A stretch of DNA of 64,000 bases from Mycolicibacterium mageritense (GTDB taxonomy: Bacteria > Actinomycetota > Actinomycetes > Mycobacteriales > Mycobacteriaceae): assembly GCF_010727475.1 (NCBI RefSeq), contig NZ_AP022567.1, positions 5,642,001 through 5,706,000 on the forward strand, given 5' to 3'. The position numbers and the translations under genes were made by a program. The notes beneath the pieces are model-generated. The model did no database searches. It saw nothing but the letters and a program-made list of their open reading frames with translations, and had not been told where the DNA came from. Below are positions 1 through 8,555 of this stretch, in pieces (position 1 is the stretch's first letter; every line of letters begins with the position of its first letter).

Positions 1-1
1 A

Positions 2-1432
2 CTTCACTTGGCGTTGCAGCCAGGCGAGGTGCGCGCGCTGCTCGGCAAGAACGGCGCGGGCAAGTCGACTCTGGTTCGGATCCTGTCGGGCGCCGAACGC
101 CCCGACGAGGGCACGGTCCGGATCGACGGCGTACGCGTGGCCATCACCTCGCCGGCCCGGGCCCGGGAACTCGGGATCGCCACCGTGCACCAAGAACTCA
201 GCCTCATCCCCGAACTGAGTGTCGCCGAGAACCTCCTGCTCGGCCGTTGGCGCGCGGTGGCCGGTGTCGGTCCGCTGTTGTCGCCGGCAGCGATGGTTGC
301 GCACGCGCACGAGCAGTTGGCCGCGGTCGGCCTCGTGATCGATCCGCGGGCCAAGGTCAAGTCGCTCAGCATCGCCACACAGCAGAGTGTCGAGATCGCG
401 CGGGCGGTGTCGTTGGGCAGCCGGGTGCTGATCCTCGACGAACCGACCAGTTCGCTGCCGGCCGCAGAAGTCGAGATCCTCCTCAAACTGATTCGGCGGT
501 TGGCCCAGTCCGGCATATCGGTGATCTACGTGTCACACCGCATGGACGAGATCCCACTCATAGCCGATTCGGTCACGGTGATGCGGGACGGGCAGCTCGT
601 CGAGACGCGGTCCATCGGTGCGGCGGGCACCGGCGACATCGTGCGCATGATGACGGGCGGCGCTGGGCACGCGCGCCGCCCCGCCGCCACGAAACGATCG
701 GAGGAGGTCGTTCTCGCCGTCCACGGCTTGCGATCCGGAGACCGGGTCGACGGCGTCGACCTCGTGCTCCATCAAGGTGAAGTGCTCGGCATCGCAGGCT
801 TGTTGGGGGCGGGCCGTACTGAGATCCTTCGCTGCCTGTTCGGCCTCGACCCCGTCACCGGTGGTCGAATGGCCCTTGGCGGGCGGCCCTACGCCCCCCG
901 ATCGCCACAGGACGCGATCAGGGCCGGTGTCGGGTTCACGCCTGAGGACAGAAAACGCGATGGCGTTGTCCTCGGCATGTCGGTCTCCGGCAACCTGGTG
1001 CTTGCGGTGTTGCGCCGGTTGGCGCGGCGCGGATGGCTTTCGCGCAGGGCCGAAAGGGAACTCGCAGCTTCCAGTAGTAAGCGGCTTGCGGTCAAAACGC
1101 CCTCACCGCACGTGGCCGTCGGCACGTTGTCGGGCGGCAATCAGCAGAAGGTCATTCTCGGCAAGTGGCTCAATGCGCGGGCCCGGGTGCTGTTACTCGA
1201 CGAGCCCACGCGCGGAATCGATGTTGAGGCCAAAGATCAGATATATCAACTGATTCGAGAGCTGGCAGCAGACGGCGTAAGCGCCGTCTTCGTGTCGTCG
1301 GAGACCGAGGAACTGTTCCAGGTCTGCGATCGAATCGTGGTGCTGCGCGGCGGTCGCGTGATCGCCGAGCGCGTGGTCGACGAGTCCACGCCATCGGAAG
1401 TGTTGGCACTGGCAATGGAAGGCAGTCAATGA
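2..1432 (+). CDS. Sugar ABC transporter ATP-binding protein (RbsA/MglA type), 5' end cut by window
   Basis: ATPase subunit of a carbohydrate importer of the ribose/galactose class, acting on the cytoplasmic face of the membrane. Two fused nucleotide-binding domains are visible. The first has Walker A GKNGAGKST at the very start and Walker B LILDEPTSSL. The second has a degenerate P-loop (GLLGAGRTE), signature LSGGNQQK and Walker B LLLDEPTRGID, the usual RbsA asymmetry. The frame is open to the window edge and already lies just upstream of the first Walker A, so about 30 N-terminal residues are missing. It overlaps the permease start by 4 bases (ATGA), so the two are translationally coupled. 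The substrate cannot be read from the sequence; nearby kinase and aldolase genes suggest a sugar or polyol. Confidence 0.93.
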   Translation, partial: LHLALQPGEVRALLGKNGAGKSTLVRILSGAERPDEGTVRIDGVRVAITSPARARELGIATVHQELSLIPELSVAENLLLGRWRAVAGVGPLLSPAAMVAHAHEQLAAVGLVIDPRAKVKSLSIATQQSVEIARAVSLGSRVLILDEPTSSLPAAEVEILLKLIRRLAQSGISVIYVSHRMDEIPLIADSVTVMRDGQLVETRSIGAAGTGDIVRMMTGGAGHARRPAATKRSEEVVLAVHGLRSGDRVDGVDLVLHQGEVLGIAGLLGAGRTEILRCLFGLDPVTGGRMALGGRPYAPRSPQDAIRAGVGFTPEDRKRDGVVLGMSVSGNLVLAVLRRLARRGWLSRRAERELAASSSKRLAVKTPSPHVAVGTLSGGNQQKVILGKWLNARARVLLLDEPTRGIDVEAKDQIYQLIRELAADGVSAVFVSSETEELFQVCDRIVVLRGGRVIAERVVDESTPSEVLALAMEGSQ

Positions 1433-2451
1433 CAGCGGTATTCAGTGGTCGGGTCGTCCCGCCGGCAGACAGCGATCCAGGCGCGCCGTCGCGGGCGCGG
1501 TCGATGGTCGCGGTGGCGTGGCATTCCGGTAGGCAGCATCTCGCGCTGCTCGGCGTCCTCGCAGTGGCCGTCGTCGTGCTCTCGGCGACGGCGCCCAATT
1601 TCCTCACCGCGGGCAACCTCCTCGATGTCGCCCGGCAACTGTCGTTCACCGGAATCATCGCGTTCGGTATGACTTTGGTGATCGTCGCCGGCGAGATCGA
1701 CATCAGCATCGGCTCTGCAATCGCCTTCGGTTCTGCGCTGTTGGGTGTGCTCGCGGTGCATCATGGGCTGCCACCATGGCTGGCGGCGGCTGCGGTATGC
1801 GTCAGTGGTGCCGTGATCGGCGCCGCGGCGGGCGCGGCCCGGGCGTGGCTGAACGTGCCGTCCTTCATCGTGACGCTGGCGTTGTTCTCCGCGCTCAGCG
1901 GCGCGGCTTTGATGTTGACCAACGCCGTCCCGCTGCCGATCATCGATGCGGGGTTCGCCCAATGGGGCAACGGTGCGCTGTTGGGCGTGCCGATTCCGGC
2001 ATTGGTGATGGTCTCGGCGTTCGCACTGTTCTGGTTGCTGGCCAACCGAACAGCCTTCGGTCGTGGCGTGTACGCCATCGGCGGTAACCCGGAGGCCGCG
2101 AGATTGTCCGGGATTCCGGTTGCGCGCATCCGCACCGTGCTGTTCGGCCTGACCGGTTTGCTCGCCGCGGTCTCGGCGGTGCTGCAAACCTCGCAACTGG
2201 GGGCAGGCAATCCGACCATCGGACGCGGGGTCGAATTCGCGGTCATCACGGCGGTGATAGTCGGCGGTGCCAACCTCTACGGGGGCCGCGGGTCGATGGT
2301 CGGCACCCTGATCGGTGTTGTGTTCATCGGTGTGCTCAACAACGGCATGGTGCTGCTCGGGGTCAACAGCTACGCCCAGTATGTGGCGAACGGGCTCATC
2401 GTCCTGCTTGCGGTACTCGTCAGCACCGTGCGCCCGCGAGTGCGGAAATAG
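1429..2451 (+). CDS. Sugar ABC transporter permease (RbsC family)
   Basis: Membrane subunit of the importer, 340 residues, normal for the BPD_transp_2 (RbsC) family. After a hydrophilic N-terminus of about 25 residues it is almost continuously hydrophobic, consistent with 8-10 membrane spans. The cytoplasmic signature segment is present (GNPEAARLSGI around residue 220), as is the C-terminal glycine-rich motif GGANLYGGRGS. Start ATG overlaps the stop of the ATPase gene. It would form the channel with the ATPase at 2-1432 and receive substrate from the lipoprotein encoded at 5374-6336. Confidence 0.93.
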   Translation: MTAVFSGRVVPPADSDPGAPSRARSMVAVAWHSGRQHLALLGVLAVAVVVLSATAPNFLTAGNLLDVARQLSFTGIIAFGMTLVIVAGEIDISIGSAIAFGSALLGVLAVHHGLPPWLAAAAVCVSGAVIGAAAGAARAWLNVPSFIVTLALFSALSGAALMLTNAVPLPIIDAGFAQWGNGALLGVPIPALVMVSAFALFWLLANRTAFGRGVYAIGGNPEAARLSGIPVARIRTVLFGLTGLLAAVSAVLQTSQLGAGNPTIGRGVEFAVITAVIVGGANLYGGRGSMVGTLIGVVFIGVLNNGMVLLGVNSYAQYVANGLIVLLAVLVSTVRPRVRK

Positions 2452-2462
2452 GAGGTCTCGGC

Positions 2463-3371
2463 ATGCGCATCTTCATCACCGGCGCGACCGGATTCCTCGG
2501 CGGGACATTGGCCACCCGATTGTCGGCGACTCACCATGTGCGCGGGCTCGTTCGATCCACCGCCGACGCCGCATCCCTTGCTGCGGCTGGTATCGAACCC
2601 GTGCTCGGAAATCTCGACGAGGCAGGGCTGCTTGCCGGCGAATCGCGCGCCGCCGATGCGGTGATCAACGCCGCCGACAGTGACCATGCCGGTGCCGTCG
2701 ACGCAATCCTCGACGCTCTCGACGGCAGCGGTAAGCCCTTCCTCCACACGAGCGGCTCCAGCATTGTCGGGTCGGCATCCGGCGGAGAGCCTCAAGACGA
2801 CGTCTACTCCGAGGATGACGTCTATGGCGACGCCACGTGGGCGCCGGCTTCCGACAAACAAGCCAGGGTCTCCATCGACCGGCGCGTGCTGGCGGCGAAG
2901 GACCGCGACATTCGTTCGGTTGTCTTGTGCAACTCGATGGTCTATGGAACCGGCGAGGGGGTCCGCGCCGACAGCGTGCAGATCCCTCGGCTGGTAGAGA
3001 CGGCTCGACGAACCGGCGTGGTGCGGCACATCGGACGAGGCCTGAACCGGTGGTCCAACGTATCCCTCGACGATGCCTGCAGTCTTTACCTGCTTGCGTT
3101 GGACAAGGCGCCCGCCGGTTCGTTCTACTTCGTGGAGAACGGTGAAGAGAGTTTCCGGGCCATCACGGAGGCGATTGCAGCCGCGCTGAGGTTGGCGCCG
3201 CCGCAGGAGATGTCCGTATCCGATGCGGTCGCAGAATGGGGTTTTGAGCCTGCGGTCTACGCGCTGGGTTCCAACAGCCGGGTGCGCGGCCGCGCGGCGC
3301 GGGGCGGGCTCGGTTGGCGGCCCCGTCAGTCTTCTGTCACCAGCTGGATTCGCGAGAACGTGCGCCCCTGA
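2463..3371 (+). CDS. NAD(P)-dependent epimerase/dehydratase-like protein
   Basis: Extended short-chain dehydrogenase fold, 302 residues. The N-terminal Rossmann motif TGATGFLGG (residues 7-15) follows the first beta strand, and a central HTSGSSIVG segment corresponds to the active-site serine region. I do not see a convincing YxxxK pair, so it may be an atypical SDR that binds nucleotide but uses different catalysis. A strong ribosome binding site (AGGAGG) lies 6 bases before the ATG. It follows the permease by 11 bases, so it probably belongs to the transporter operon and modifies the imported sugar or an intermediate. The exact reaction is unknown. Confidence 0.8.
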   Translation: MRIFITGATGFLGGTLATRLSATHHVRGLVRSTADAASLAAAGIEPVLGNLDEAGLLAGESRAADAVINAADSDHAGAVDAILDALDGSGKPFLHTSGSSIVGSASGGEPQDDVYSEDDVYGDATWAPASDKQARVSIDRRVLAAKDRDIRSVVLCNSMVYGTGEGVRADSVQIPRLVETARRTGVVRHIGRGLNRWSNVSLDDACSLYLLALDKAPAGSFYFVENGEESFRAITEAIAAALRLAPPQEMSVSDAVAEWGFEPAVYALGSNSRVRGRAARGGLGWRPRQSSVTSWIRENVRP

Positions 3372-3394
3372 CCGGATTGGGCGGCCCGGCCTCG

Positions 3395-3400
3395 TATCCT
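3395..3400 (+). promoter_or_regulatory. Candidate -10 box for a leaderless transcript
   Basis: TATCCT lies exactly 6 bases before the GTG of the regulator gene, in the 35-base gap after the epimerase gene. No Shine-Dalgarno precedes the GTG. Mycobacteria make many leaderless mRNAs, and this hexamer-6 nt-start arrangement recurs in the window. The -35 region is not recognisable. Confidence 0.5.
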
Positions 3401-3406
3401 GACGGC

Positions 3407-4504
3407 GTGGGCATGGAGTCGGGCGCTTCACCGCGCGTGCCGGCTGTTGGCCGGGCTTTTCACGTGATGTCTGACATCGCCGTGCACGGTCCGGCCACGC
3501 TGTCCGAACTTTCGCGCAGGCTGTCCCTTCCGAAGAGCAGCCTGCTCGGGATCTGCCAAGCCCTCGTCGACCAACGACTGCTCACGGCGACAGACGGCAA
3601 CTACGGGCTGGGGCTGGCGATAGTCGAGCTCGCGGCGGCATACGGCCGACAGCCCGTGCGGATGTCGCGCGTCGGCGTCTGCGTGCAGAACCTTGACAAC
3701 CCGTTCTTCGTCGCGGAGATCGCGGCGGTTCGGGCGGCGGCCGCGGCTCAGGCCGTGGAGGTCGACATCCGCGATGCCAGACAGAGTCTGCGGCGACAGG
3801 CCGAACAGATCGACGACCTGGTGGCGGATGGCGTGCAGGCGCTCTTGCTCGACAGCGTGGATTCCGTCGGCATCGGCCCCGCAGTCGCGCGCAGTAAGGA
3901 CTCTGGAGTACCGGTCGTCGCGCTGAACGTGGGAGCTGAGGGCGCCGATGCGACGGTGACGACCGACAATGTCGCGGCCGGTGCGATGGTCGGCCGGTAT
4001 CTCGCCGCAGCCATCGGAGGACGGGGTCGGGTTGCGATCGTCGACGGCACGTTCGTGACCGCTACCGCCGATCGGGTCGCGGGATTCGTCTCGGCGTTGC
4101 GCGAGTACCCCGACATCGAGATCGTCACTCGGCAACGCGGTGACCATTCGGAGGCCTCAGGCCGCAAGTTGGCTCGTCGCATCCTCGCTGAACATGGCCC
4201 AATCGATGGGTTCTTCGGAATCAACGACCCCACTGCCCTCGGTGTGTTGAAAGCGGTCGAAGAGGCCGGCCTGCCGATCCCCATTGTCAGCGTCGACGGA
4301 TCCCAGCGTGCTGCGGCTGTTTTGGCGCGCGGCGAGGGGCTGATCGCAACTGCGGCACAGGATCCGGCCGAGATGGCACGCGTCGGACTGTCGGTGGCAG
4401 CCGATATCCACACCGGCCTGGCCCCTGCTTCTCGGCTTCGGCTGCTGCCGCCGCGGCTGATCACGCCCGACGCCGCCGACTACGTTCCCTGGGACGCAGA
4501 ATGA
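3407..4504 (+). CDS. Transcriptional regulator: IclR-type HTH fused to LacI/RbsB-like sugar-binding domain
   Basis: Predicted repressor or activator of the sugar locus, 365 residues. Residues about 5-70 form a winged helix of the IclR kind (SELSRRLSLPKSSLLGICQALV). From about residue 85 the protein looks like a type I periplasmic-binding-protein domain (RVGVCVQNLDNPFFVAEI; later GFFGINDPTALGVLKAVEEAG and PIVSVDGS), as in LacI C-termini. LacI proteins normally carry a LacI HTH and IclR proteins a GAF-like ligand domain, so this pairing is unusual. GTG 3407 was chosen because a -10-like hexamer sits 6 bases upstream; ATG 3413 is the alternative. It overlaps the next regulator by 4 bases. The ligand is probably the imported sugar or its phosphate. 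Confidence 0.85.
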   Translation: MGMESGASPRVPAVGRAFHVMSDIAVHGPATLSELSRRLSLPKSSLLGICQALVDQRLLTATDGNYGLGLAIVELAAAYGRQPVRMSRVGVCVQNLDNPFFVAEIAAVRAAAAAQAVEVDIRDARQSLRRQAEQIDDLVADGVQALLLDSVDSVGIGPAVARSKDSGVPVVALNVGAEGADATVTTDNVAAGAMVGRYLAAAIGGRGRVAIVDGTFVTATADRVAGFVSALREYPDIEIVTRQRGDHSEASGRKLARRILAEHGPIDGFFGINDPTALGVLKAVEEAGLPIPIVSVDGSQRAAAVLARGEGLIATAAQDPAEMARVGLSVAADIHTGLAPASRLRLLPPRLITPDAADYVPWDAE

Positions 4505-5235
4505 CGCGTCCCGGTTCACCCGCCGTCCACCGCGCCGCTCGAATTCTGGCCGAGCTGGCGGCGAACCCACACGGGCTCACGGTCCCCGAGCTCGCGCGCC
4601 GCCTTGGCACGGCCAAGAGTTCGGTGTCCGACCTGGTGTCGACGTTGCTCGAAGAGGGAGCGGTCACGCGCGACGAGCAGGCAACAGTACGGTTGGGTGC
4701 GCGAATCCCCGAGATCGCAAGGGGCTTTGTCGGAGGATCTCGCTTGATCGACGAATTCCGTGGCGCGTGCTCGCGTGTCACGGAGTTGAACGGCGCGGCG
4801 ATAGTCCTGGCGGTGCTCGTCGGCGGCGACATCGCACACGTGGCCGTGCGTGAGGGCGACAGGCCGTTGCCTCTCACCCTGACTCCGGGAATGCGCCTGC
4901 CGGCGTGGTCGACGGCGACGGGAATCGCCCTGTTGAGTCATCTGCCGGACGCTGTGGTCGACCGGATGTTCCAGCACGAGCCGGCCGTGTCGCCGAGCGG
5001 TCTGACTTTCGACGCCGACCGACTTCGGTTGGCGCTCAAGGTGTGTCGAAGCCGCGGGTGGGCATCGAACGACGGTGTCGAGGAAATGGCGCTCGCAGGC
5101 ACGGCGGCCGCGATCAATGTCGGCGGACGAACCCCGGCGGCCGTCGGAATCGTGCGTGCCCTGGGAGATGCGACGCACGAGAAGGACTCCGCCGCAATCC
5201 TGCGCCTTGCCGGCGAACTCGCTTCTCGCGCTTGA
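4501..5235 (+). CDS. IclR family transcriptional regulator
   Basis: Conventional IclR-type regulator, 244 residues. An N-terminal winged helix (LTVPELARRLGTAKSSVSDLV, about residues 24-44) is followed by an effector domain with the typical ARIPEIARGFVGG and RLPAWSTATGIALLS segments. Its ATG overlaps the stop of the fused regulator (ATGA), so two regulators are co-translated. It probably controls the transport and catabolic genes on both sides. Effector and operator are unknown. Confidence 0.88.
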   Translation: MTRPGSPAVHRAARILAELAANPHGLTVPELARRLGTAKSSVSDLVSTLLEEGAVTRDEQATVRLGARIPEIARGFVGGSRLIDEFRGACSRVTELNGAAIVLAVLVGGDIAHVAVREGDRPLPLTLTPGMRLPAWSTATGIALLSHLPDAVVDRMFQHEPAVSPSGLTFDADRLRLALKVCRSRGWASNDGVEEMALAGTAAAINVGGRTPAAVGIVRALGDATHEKDSAAILRLAGELASRA

Positions 5236-5254
5236 TCAGCCGCCCTTCGGGGTC

Positions 5255-5282
5255 TTGACGCGTGTGACGCACGGCGCATAGT
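5255..5282 (+). promoter_or_regulatory. Candidate promoter for the binding-protein/kinase operon
   Basis: TTGACG (5255-5260) and CATAGT (5277-5282) are separated by 16 bases, a fair match to a housekeeping promoter, and would start transcription near 5289. An inverted repeat GTGTTC (5283-5288) / GAACAC (5317-5322) surrounds the predicted start and could be an operator for one of the two upstream regulators. The 138-base gap holds no gene. Confidence 0.45.
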
Positions 5283-5373
5283 GTGTTCTGTATCTCGTTT
5301 ATAGGATCGAAGTATTGAACACGCAGTGCTGAATCCGGCCGCGCGTGATCATGCCGGAAGGACATGTACATCA

Positions 5374-6336
5374 ATGAGGTTCGCAAGAATTGCGGCCGCG
5401 GCGGCCGTGGTGGTCGTCGCCGGTGGGTGCCATGCCACCAACAGTGGAGCGGACGGTACGTACACCGTCGGAGTGACGACGTTGTTTCCAACCGGCACGT
5501 TCTCGGAGTTTGTCGACCGACTGAACGAAATCGGCCCCGCGCAGGGGATTTCGTTCGACATCGCCGATATCAACAACGACGTGGGCAAGGAACACGAGGT
5601 GCTCAGTGCCTTCGCCACCAAAGGTGTGGACCTGGTCGCGACCAGCGTGGCCAGTGCAACCGGCTCGGCCGCGGCGATCCGCAGACTCGACAACGCCGAC
5701 GTGCCCGTCGTCTGCTACAACACCTGCCTGGCGCCACCACTGGACGAACAACTCACCGAGGCATTCGTCACCAATGACCAGAAGGGGCTCGGCACGAGCA
5801 CCGGGCGTGCGGTTGCGGCTCATCTCGAAGGTCGCCACAAGCCTGCGAAAGTCGCGTACCTGACCTGCGAGACCTATGACGTGTGCAAGGCCCGTCGTGC
5901 GGGGTTGGACGAGGCGCTTTCGGGCCTGGATGTGCAGACCGTGAGCGCCCAGGAAGGCTATGTCGTCGACGCCGCGACCCCCGTCGCAACCGCAATGCTC
6001 GCTGCCCATCCCGATATCGACGTGTTGATCGCGGAGAACGAGGACGGAATCGTGGCCGCCGCCAAAGCCGTTGAAGCGCGCGGACTTCAAGGCAGGGTCG
6101 CGGTGTTCGGCATCGGCATGAACCCCACTGTCGCGCAGTTGTTGCTCGCCGAACCGGCTGTCGTCGAGCACACCACCGGCCAGGACGCCGCCGCGTGGGC
6201 CGACGAAGTGGTCGCGGTCGCCATCGCAACGCGCGACGGCACAGGCGCCGGCGACTATCTGCACTTCACCCCGTCGCCCGAATTCAGCCGCGACAACCTC
6301 GCGGCCGTCAAGCAATACCTGGCCGCACACCAGTGA
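5374..6336 (+). CDS. Sugar ABC transporter substrate-binding lipoprotein (RbsB-like)
   Basis: Extracytoplasmic receptor of the importer, 320 residues. The N-terminus MRFARI is followed by an Ala/Val hydrophobic stretch and a lipobox ending VAGGC, with lipidated Cys19. The mature part has the two-lobe type I binding fold (FDIADINNDVGKEHEVLSAFA; VPVVCYN; DVLIAENEDGI). The start at 5374 was chosen because a GGAAGGA ribosome site lies 11 bases upstream and the signal peptide begins there; longer starts add unlikely residues. It is separated from its ATPase and permease by four genes, but no other transporter genes are nearby to partner it. Confidence 0.9.
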   Translation: MRFARIAAAAAVVVVAGGCHATNSGADGTYTVGVTTLFPTGTFSEFVDRLNEIGPAQGISFDIADINNDVGKEHEVLSAFATKGVDLVATSVASATGSAAAIRRLDNADVPVVCYNTCLAPPLDEQLTEAFVTNDQKGLGTSTGRAVAAHLEGRHKPAKVAYLTCETYDVCKARRAGLDEALSGLDVQTVSAQEGYVVDAATPVATAMLAAHPDIDVLIAENEDGIVAAAKAVEARGLQGRVAVFGIGMNPTVAQLLLAEPAVVEHTTGQDAAAWADEVVAVAIATRDGTGAGDYLHFTPSPEFSRDNLAAVKQYLAAHQ

Positions 6337-6349
6337 TCGGAAATGAGGC

Positions 6350-7351
6350 ATGCTCATGCGCAAGTTCATCAACAAGCCCGGCGACGTCGCGATGGAAACC
6401 CTTGAGGGTTATCTGGCTGTCACCAGCGGCCGAACATCGCGTGTCCCTGGCACTCTCGGCCTGATTCGACGTGAGCTCACCGACCGCGTCGTGGTGCTCG
6501 TCGGCGGCGGGAGCGGCCATGAACCGGTGTGGCTGGAGTATGTCGGTGAAGGCCTGGCCGACGCCGTGTGCCAAGGGGATGTCTTCGCCGCACCCGACCC
6601 CATGTCGATCGCGACCGTGGCTGCCGCGGCACACCGTGGCCACGGGGTGTTGTTCCTCTACGGTAACTACGCCGGCGACAGGCTCAACTTCGACCTCGCC
6701 GCAGAGGAACTCGCCGCCGACGGCATCGTGACACGCACCGTGCGAGTCGCCGACGACGTCGCAGCGGCGCCATTCGATCGCCGGGATGACCGGCGCGGTA
6801 TCGCCGGTGGTTACTTCGCCACTCGAATCGCCGCGGCCGCGGCTGCGCGGGGAGACCATCTCGATGCGGTCGCCGACATCACCCAACGAGCCGTCGACCG
6901 CACGCGCAGTATCGGTGTCGCGGGTGCCGGCGGCACAATCCCGGGCTCAGACGAGCCGACACTCGTCGTGCCGGATGGCCGACTCGAGATCGGGATGGGC
7001 ATGCACGGTGAGAAAGGGGTGTGGGCGGGGGATTTCCTCAGTGCTGACGCGACGACCGACAAGATGCTGGAGCTGCTGCTCACGGACCGCCCGCTGGACG
7101 GCAACCATCCAGTCGCAGTCCTCGTCAACGGCCTGGGTGCCACGACCAGGGCGGAGTTGCTGATCGTGAGCCGTCGGCTGCTGAACTGCCTCGCCGAACA
7201 GGCGATCGAAGTGGTTGACACCCACATCGGCGAGTACGCCACGAGTCAAGAGATGCACGGGTTTTCGATATCGCTGTTCGAACTGGATGACGAACTCACG
7301 CAGCTGTACCACGGTTCGGTCGAGGCCACGTTCGCGGGAGGGTTGGCGTGA
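6350..7351 (+). CDS. Dihydroxyacetone kinase subunit DhaK-like
   Basis: Substrate-binding subunit of a dihydroxyacetone-type kinase, 333 residues. Conserved features are MRKFINKPGDV at the N-terminus, the glycine loop VGGGSGHEP that contacts the ketose, and GMGMHGEKG, whose His forms a covalent hemiaminal with the carbonyl in characterised DhaK proteins. Start ATG 6350 follows a GAGG; ATG 6356 is equally possible. It overlaps the DhaL gene by 4 bases. Relatives of this family phosphorylate erythrulose, apulose and other ketoses, so dihydroxyacetone need not be the substrate here. With the aldolase downstream, a keto-sugar destined for cleavage is more likely. Confidence 0.9.
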   Translation: MLMRKFINKPGDVAMETLEGYLAVTSGRTSRVPGTLGLIRRELTDRVVVLVGGGSGHEPVWLEYVGEGLADAVCQGDVFAAPDPMSIATVAAAAHRGHGVLFLYGNYAGDRLNFDLAAEELAADGIVTRTVRVADDVAAAPFDRRDDRRGIAGGYFATRIAAAAAARGDHLDAVADITQRAVDRTRSIGVAGAGGTIPGSDEPTLVVPDGRLEIGMGMHGEKGVWAGDFLSADATTDKMLELLLTDRPLDGNHPVAVLVNGLGATTRAELLIVSRRLLNCLAEQAIEVVDTHIGEYATSQEMHGFSISLFELDDELTQLYHGSVEATFAGGLA

Positions 7352-8010
7352 CGCACCCGTGGGTCGAAACGGTCGACGTCATCGGCATGCTGACTGCGGT
7401 GTGCGACCGGATGATCGCCAGTGAAGAACTGCTGGCGCGGGCCGATCGGGAGGTCGGTGACGGCGACCACGGGCAAGGTATGGCCCGCGGTTTTCGCGCG
7501 GCGCGTGATTACCTACACCGGGCGACGGCGGCCTCCACGCCGCACCAGATTCTCGTCGGGGTCGGGACGACACTGATCGGATCGATGGGCGGAGCGTCCG
7601 GCGTGGTGTTCGGAACCTTTTTCCGCGGCGCCCGCACGTCGGCGTTCACGGGGCCGCTGACAGTTGCCGCGCTCACCGGCCACCTCGACGCCGCCGTAGC
7701 CGAGATCCAGCGCCGCGGAGGCGCACGCGCGGGCGACAAGACGATGCTGGACGCGGTGCTGCCGGCTGTCGAGGCATTGCGCGCCCAACCCGCGGAAATA
7801 CCTGTGGCACAAGCACTGTGCGCTGCGGCCGAGGCGGCTCAAGCCGGCGCAGAAGCGACAAAGGCGATGACGGCGAGACACGGGAAGTCGGCGACGCTCG
7901 GGCCCCGTTCGCTGGGGCACCCCGATCCCGGCGCCATCTCTGTCGCACTGATTTTCCGCGAGATGGCCGACTGGCTGACTCGCCAACACCTCTCACCCTC
8001 AACCCCCTGA
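7348..8010 (+). CDS. Dihydroxyacetone kinase subunit DhaL-like
   Basis: Nucleotide-binding subunit partnering the DhaK-like protein, 220 residues, the usual DhaL length. The Mg-nucleotide site D-x-D is visible near residue 37 (EVGDGDHGQGM). The later conserved GSMGGASG and GDKTMLDAVLPA motifs, and ARHGKSATLGPRSLGHPDPGA near the C-terminus, also fit. No PTS phosphotransfer protein (DhaM) is encoded nearby, so this is probably the ATP-dependent form of the kinase. Translation is coupled through the GTGACG overlap with the DhaK gene stop. Confidence 0.9.
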   Translation: MTHPWVETVDVIGMLTAVCDRMIASEELLARADREVGDGDHGQGMARGFRAARDYLHRATAASTPHQILVGVGTTLIGSMGGASGVVFGTFFRGARTSAFTGPLTVAALTGHLDAAVAEIQRRGGARAGDKTMLDAVLPAVEALRAQPAEIPVAQALCAAAEAAQAGAEATKAMTARHGKSATLGPRSLGHPDPGAISVALIFREMADWLTRQHLSPSTP

Positions 8011-8021
8011 AAGGACGTCAG

Positions 8022-8555
8022 ATGACCACACCCCTTACGGCTGACGAACTGCGGCGGCGCAACGCCACCCGGAAGATCTTCCAGATCGCCCTTGTCACAC
8101 GAGATCTCGAGCGAAGCATGAAATCATGGGTGGACAACCTCGGTATCGGCCCGTGGACCGTGCTCACCTTCACCGAAGAGTCGGTGCGCCACCTCAAGGT
8201 GGACGCGCAACCGGTGACCGTGCCGTTCAAGTTTCTCATCGCGATCGCCACGGTGGGCGACATCGACTTCGAGTTGATCCAGCCCGTGTACGGCCCCACG
8301 ATCTATGAGGAGTTCCTGCAACGCCGCGGCGAAGGATTGCACCACATCAAGGAGAAGATTGCCGAGAACGACCTCGACCAGGTGATCGCCGACTACGCCG
8401 CGAAGGGAATCGGCGTGCTGCAGACCGGCTGGTTCGACGTGGACGTGCACTACTACATGGACACCGAGCCCAAACTCGACTTCATCTTCGAATTGGGGAA
8501 CTGCCCGCGACTCGAACTCCCGGTGGGCTCGTACTCGACCTACCCGGCGGAATGA
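8022..8555 (+). CDS. VOC (glyoxalase/bleomycin resistance fold) family protein
   Basis: Small protein of 177 residues with the beta-alpha-beta-beta-beta metal-chelate fold, similar to methylmalonyl-CoA epimerase-type members. Segments IFQIALVTRDLERSM, DIDFELIQP, GLHHIKEKI and LDFIFELGN occupy the four ligand strands. The first ligand, usually His, is Gln; the other three (Glu, His, Glu) look intact. Start ATG 8022 follows AAAGGA. It sits between the kinase and the aldolase, so it may isomerise or epimerise an intermediate of the same pathway, but no specific reaction can be assigned. Confidence 0.8.
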   Translation: MTTPLTADELRRRNATRKIFQIALVTRDLERSMKSWVDNLGIGPWTVLTFTEESVRHLKVDAQPVTVPFKFLIAIATVGDIDFELIQPVYGPTIYEEFLQRRGEGLHHIKEKIAENDLDQVIADYAAKGIGVLQTGWFDVDVHYYMDTEPKLDFIFELGNCPRLELPVGSYSTYPAE

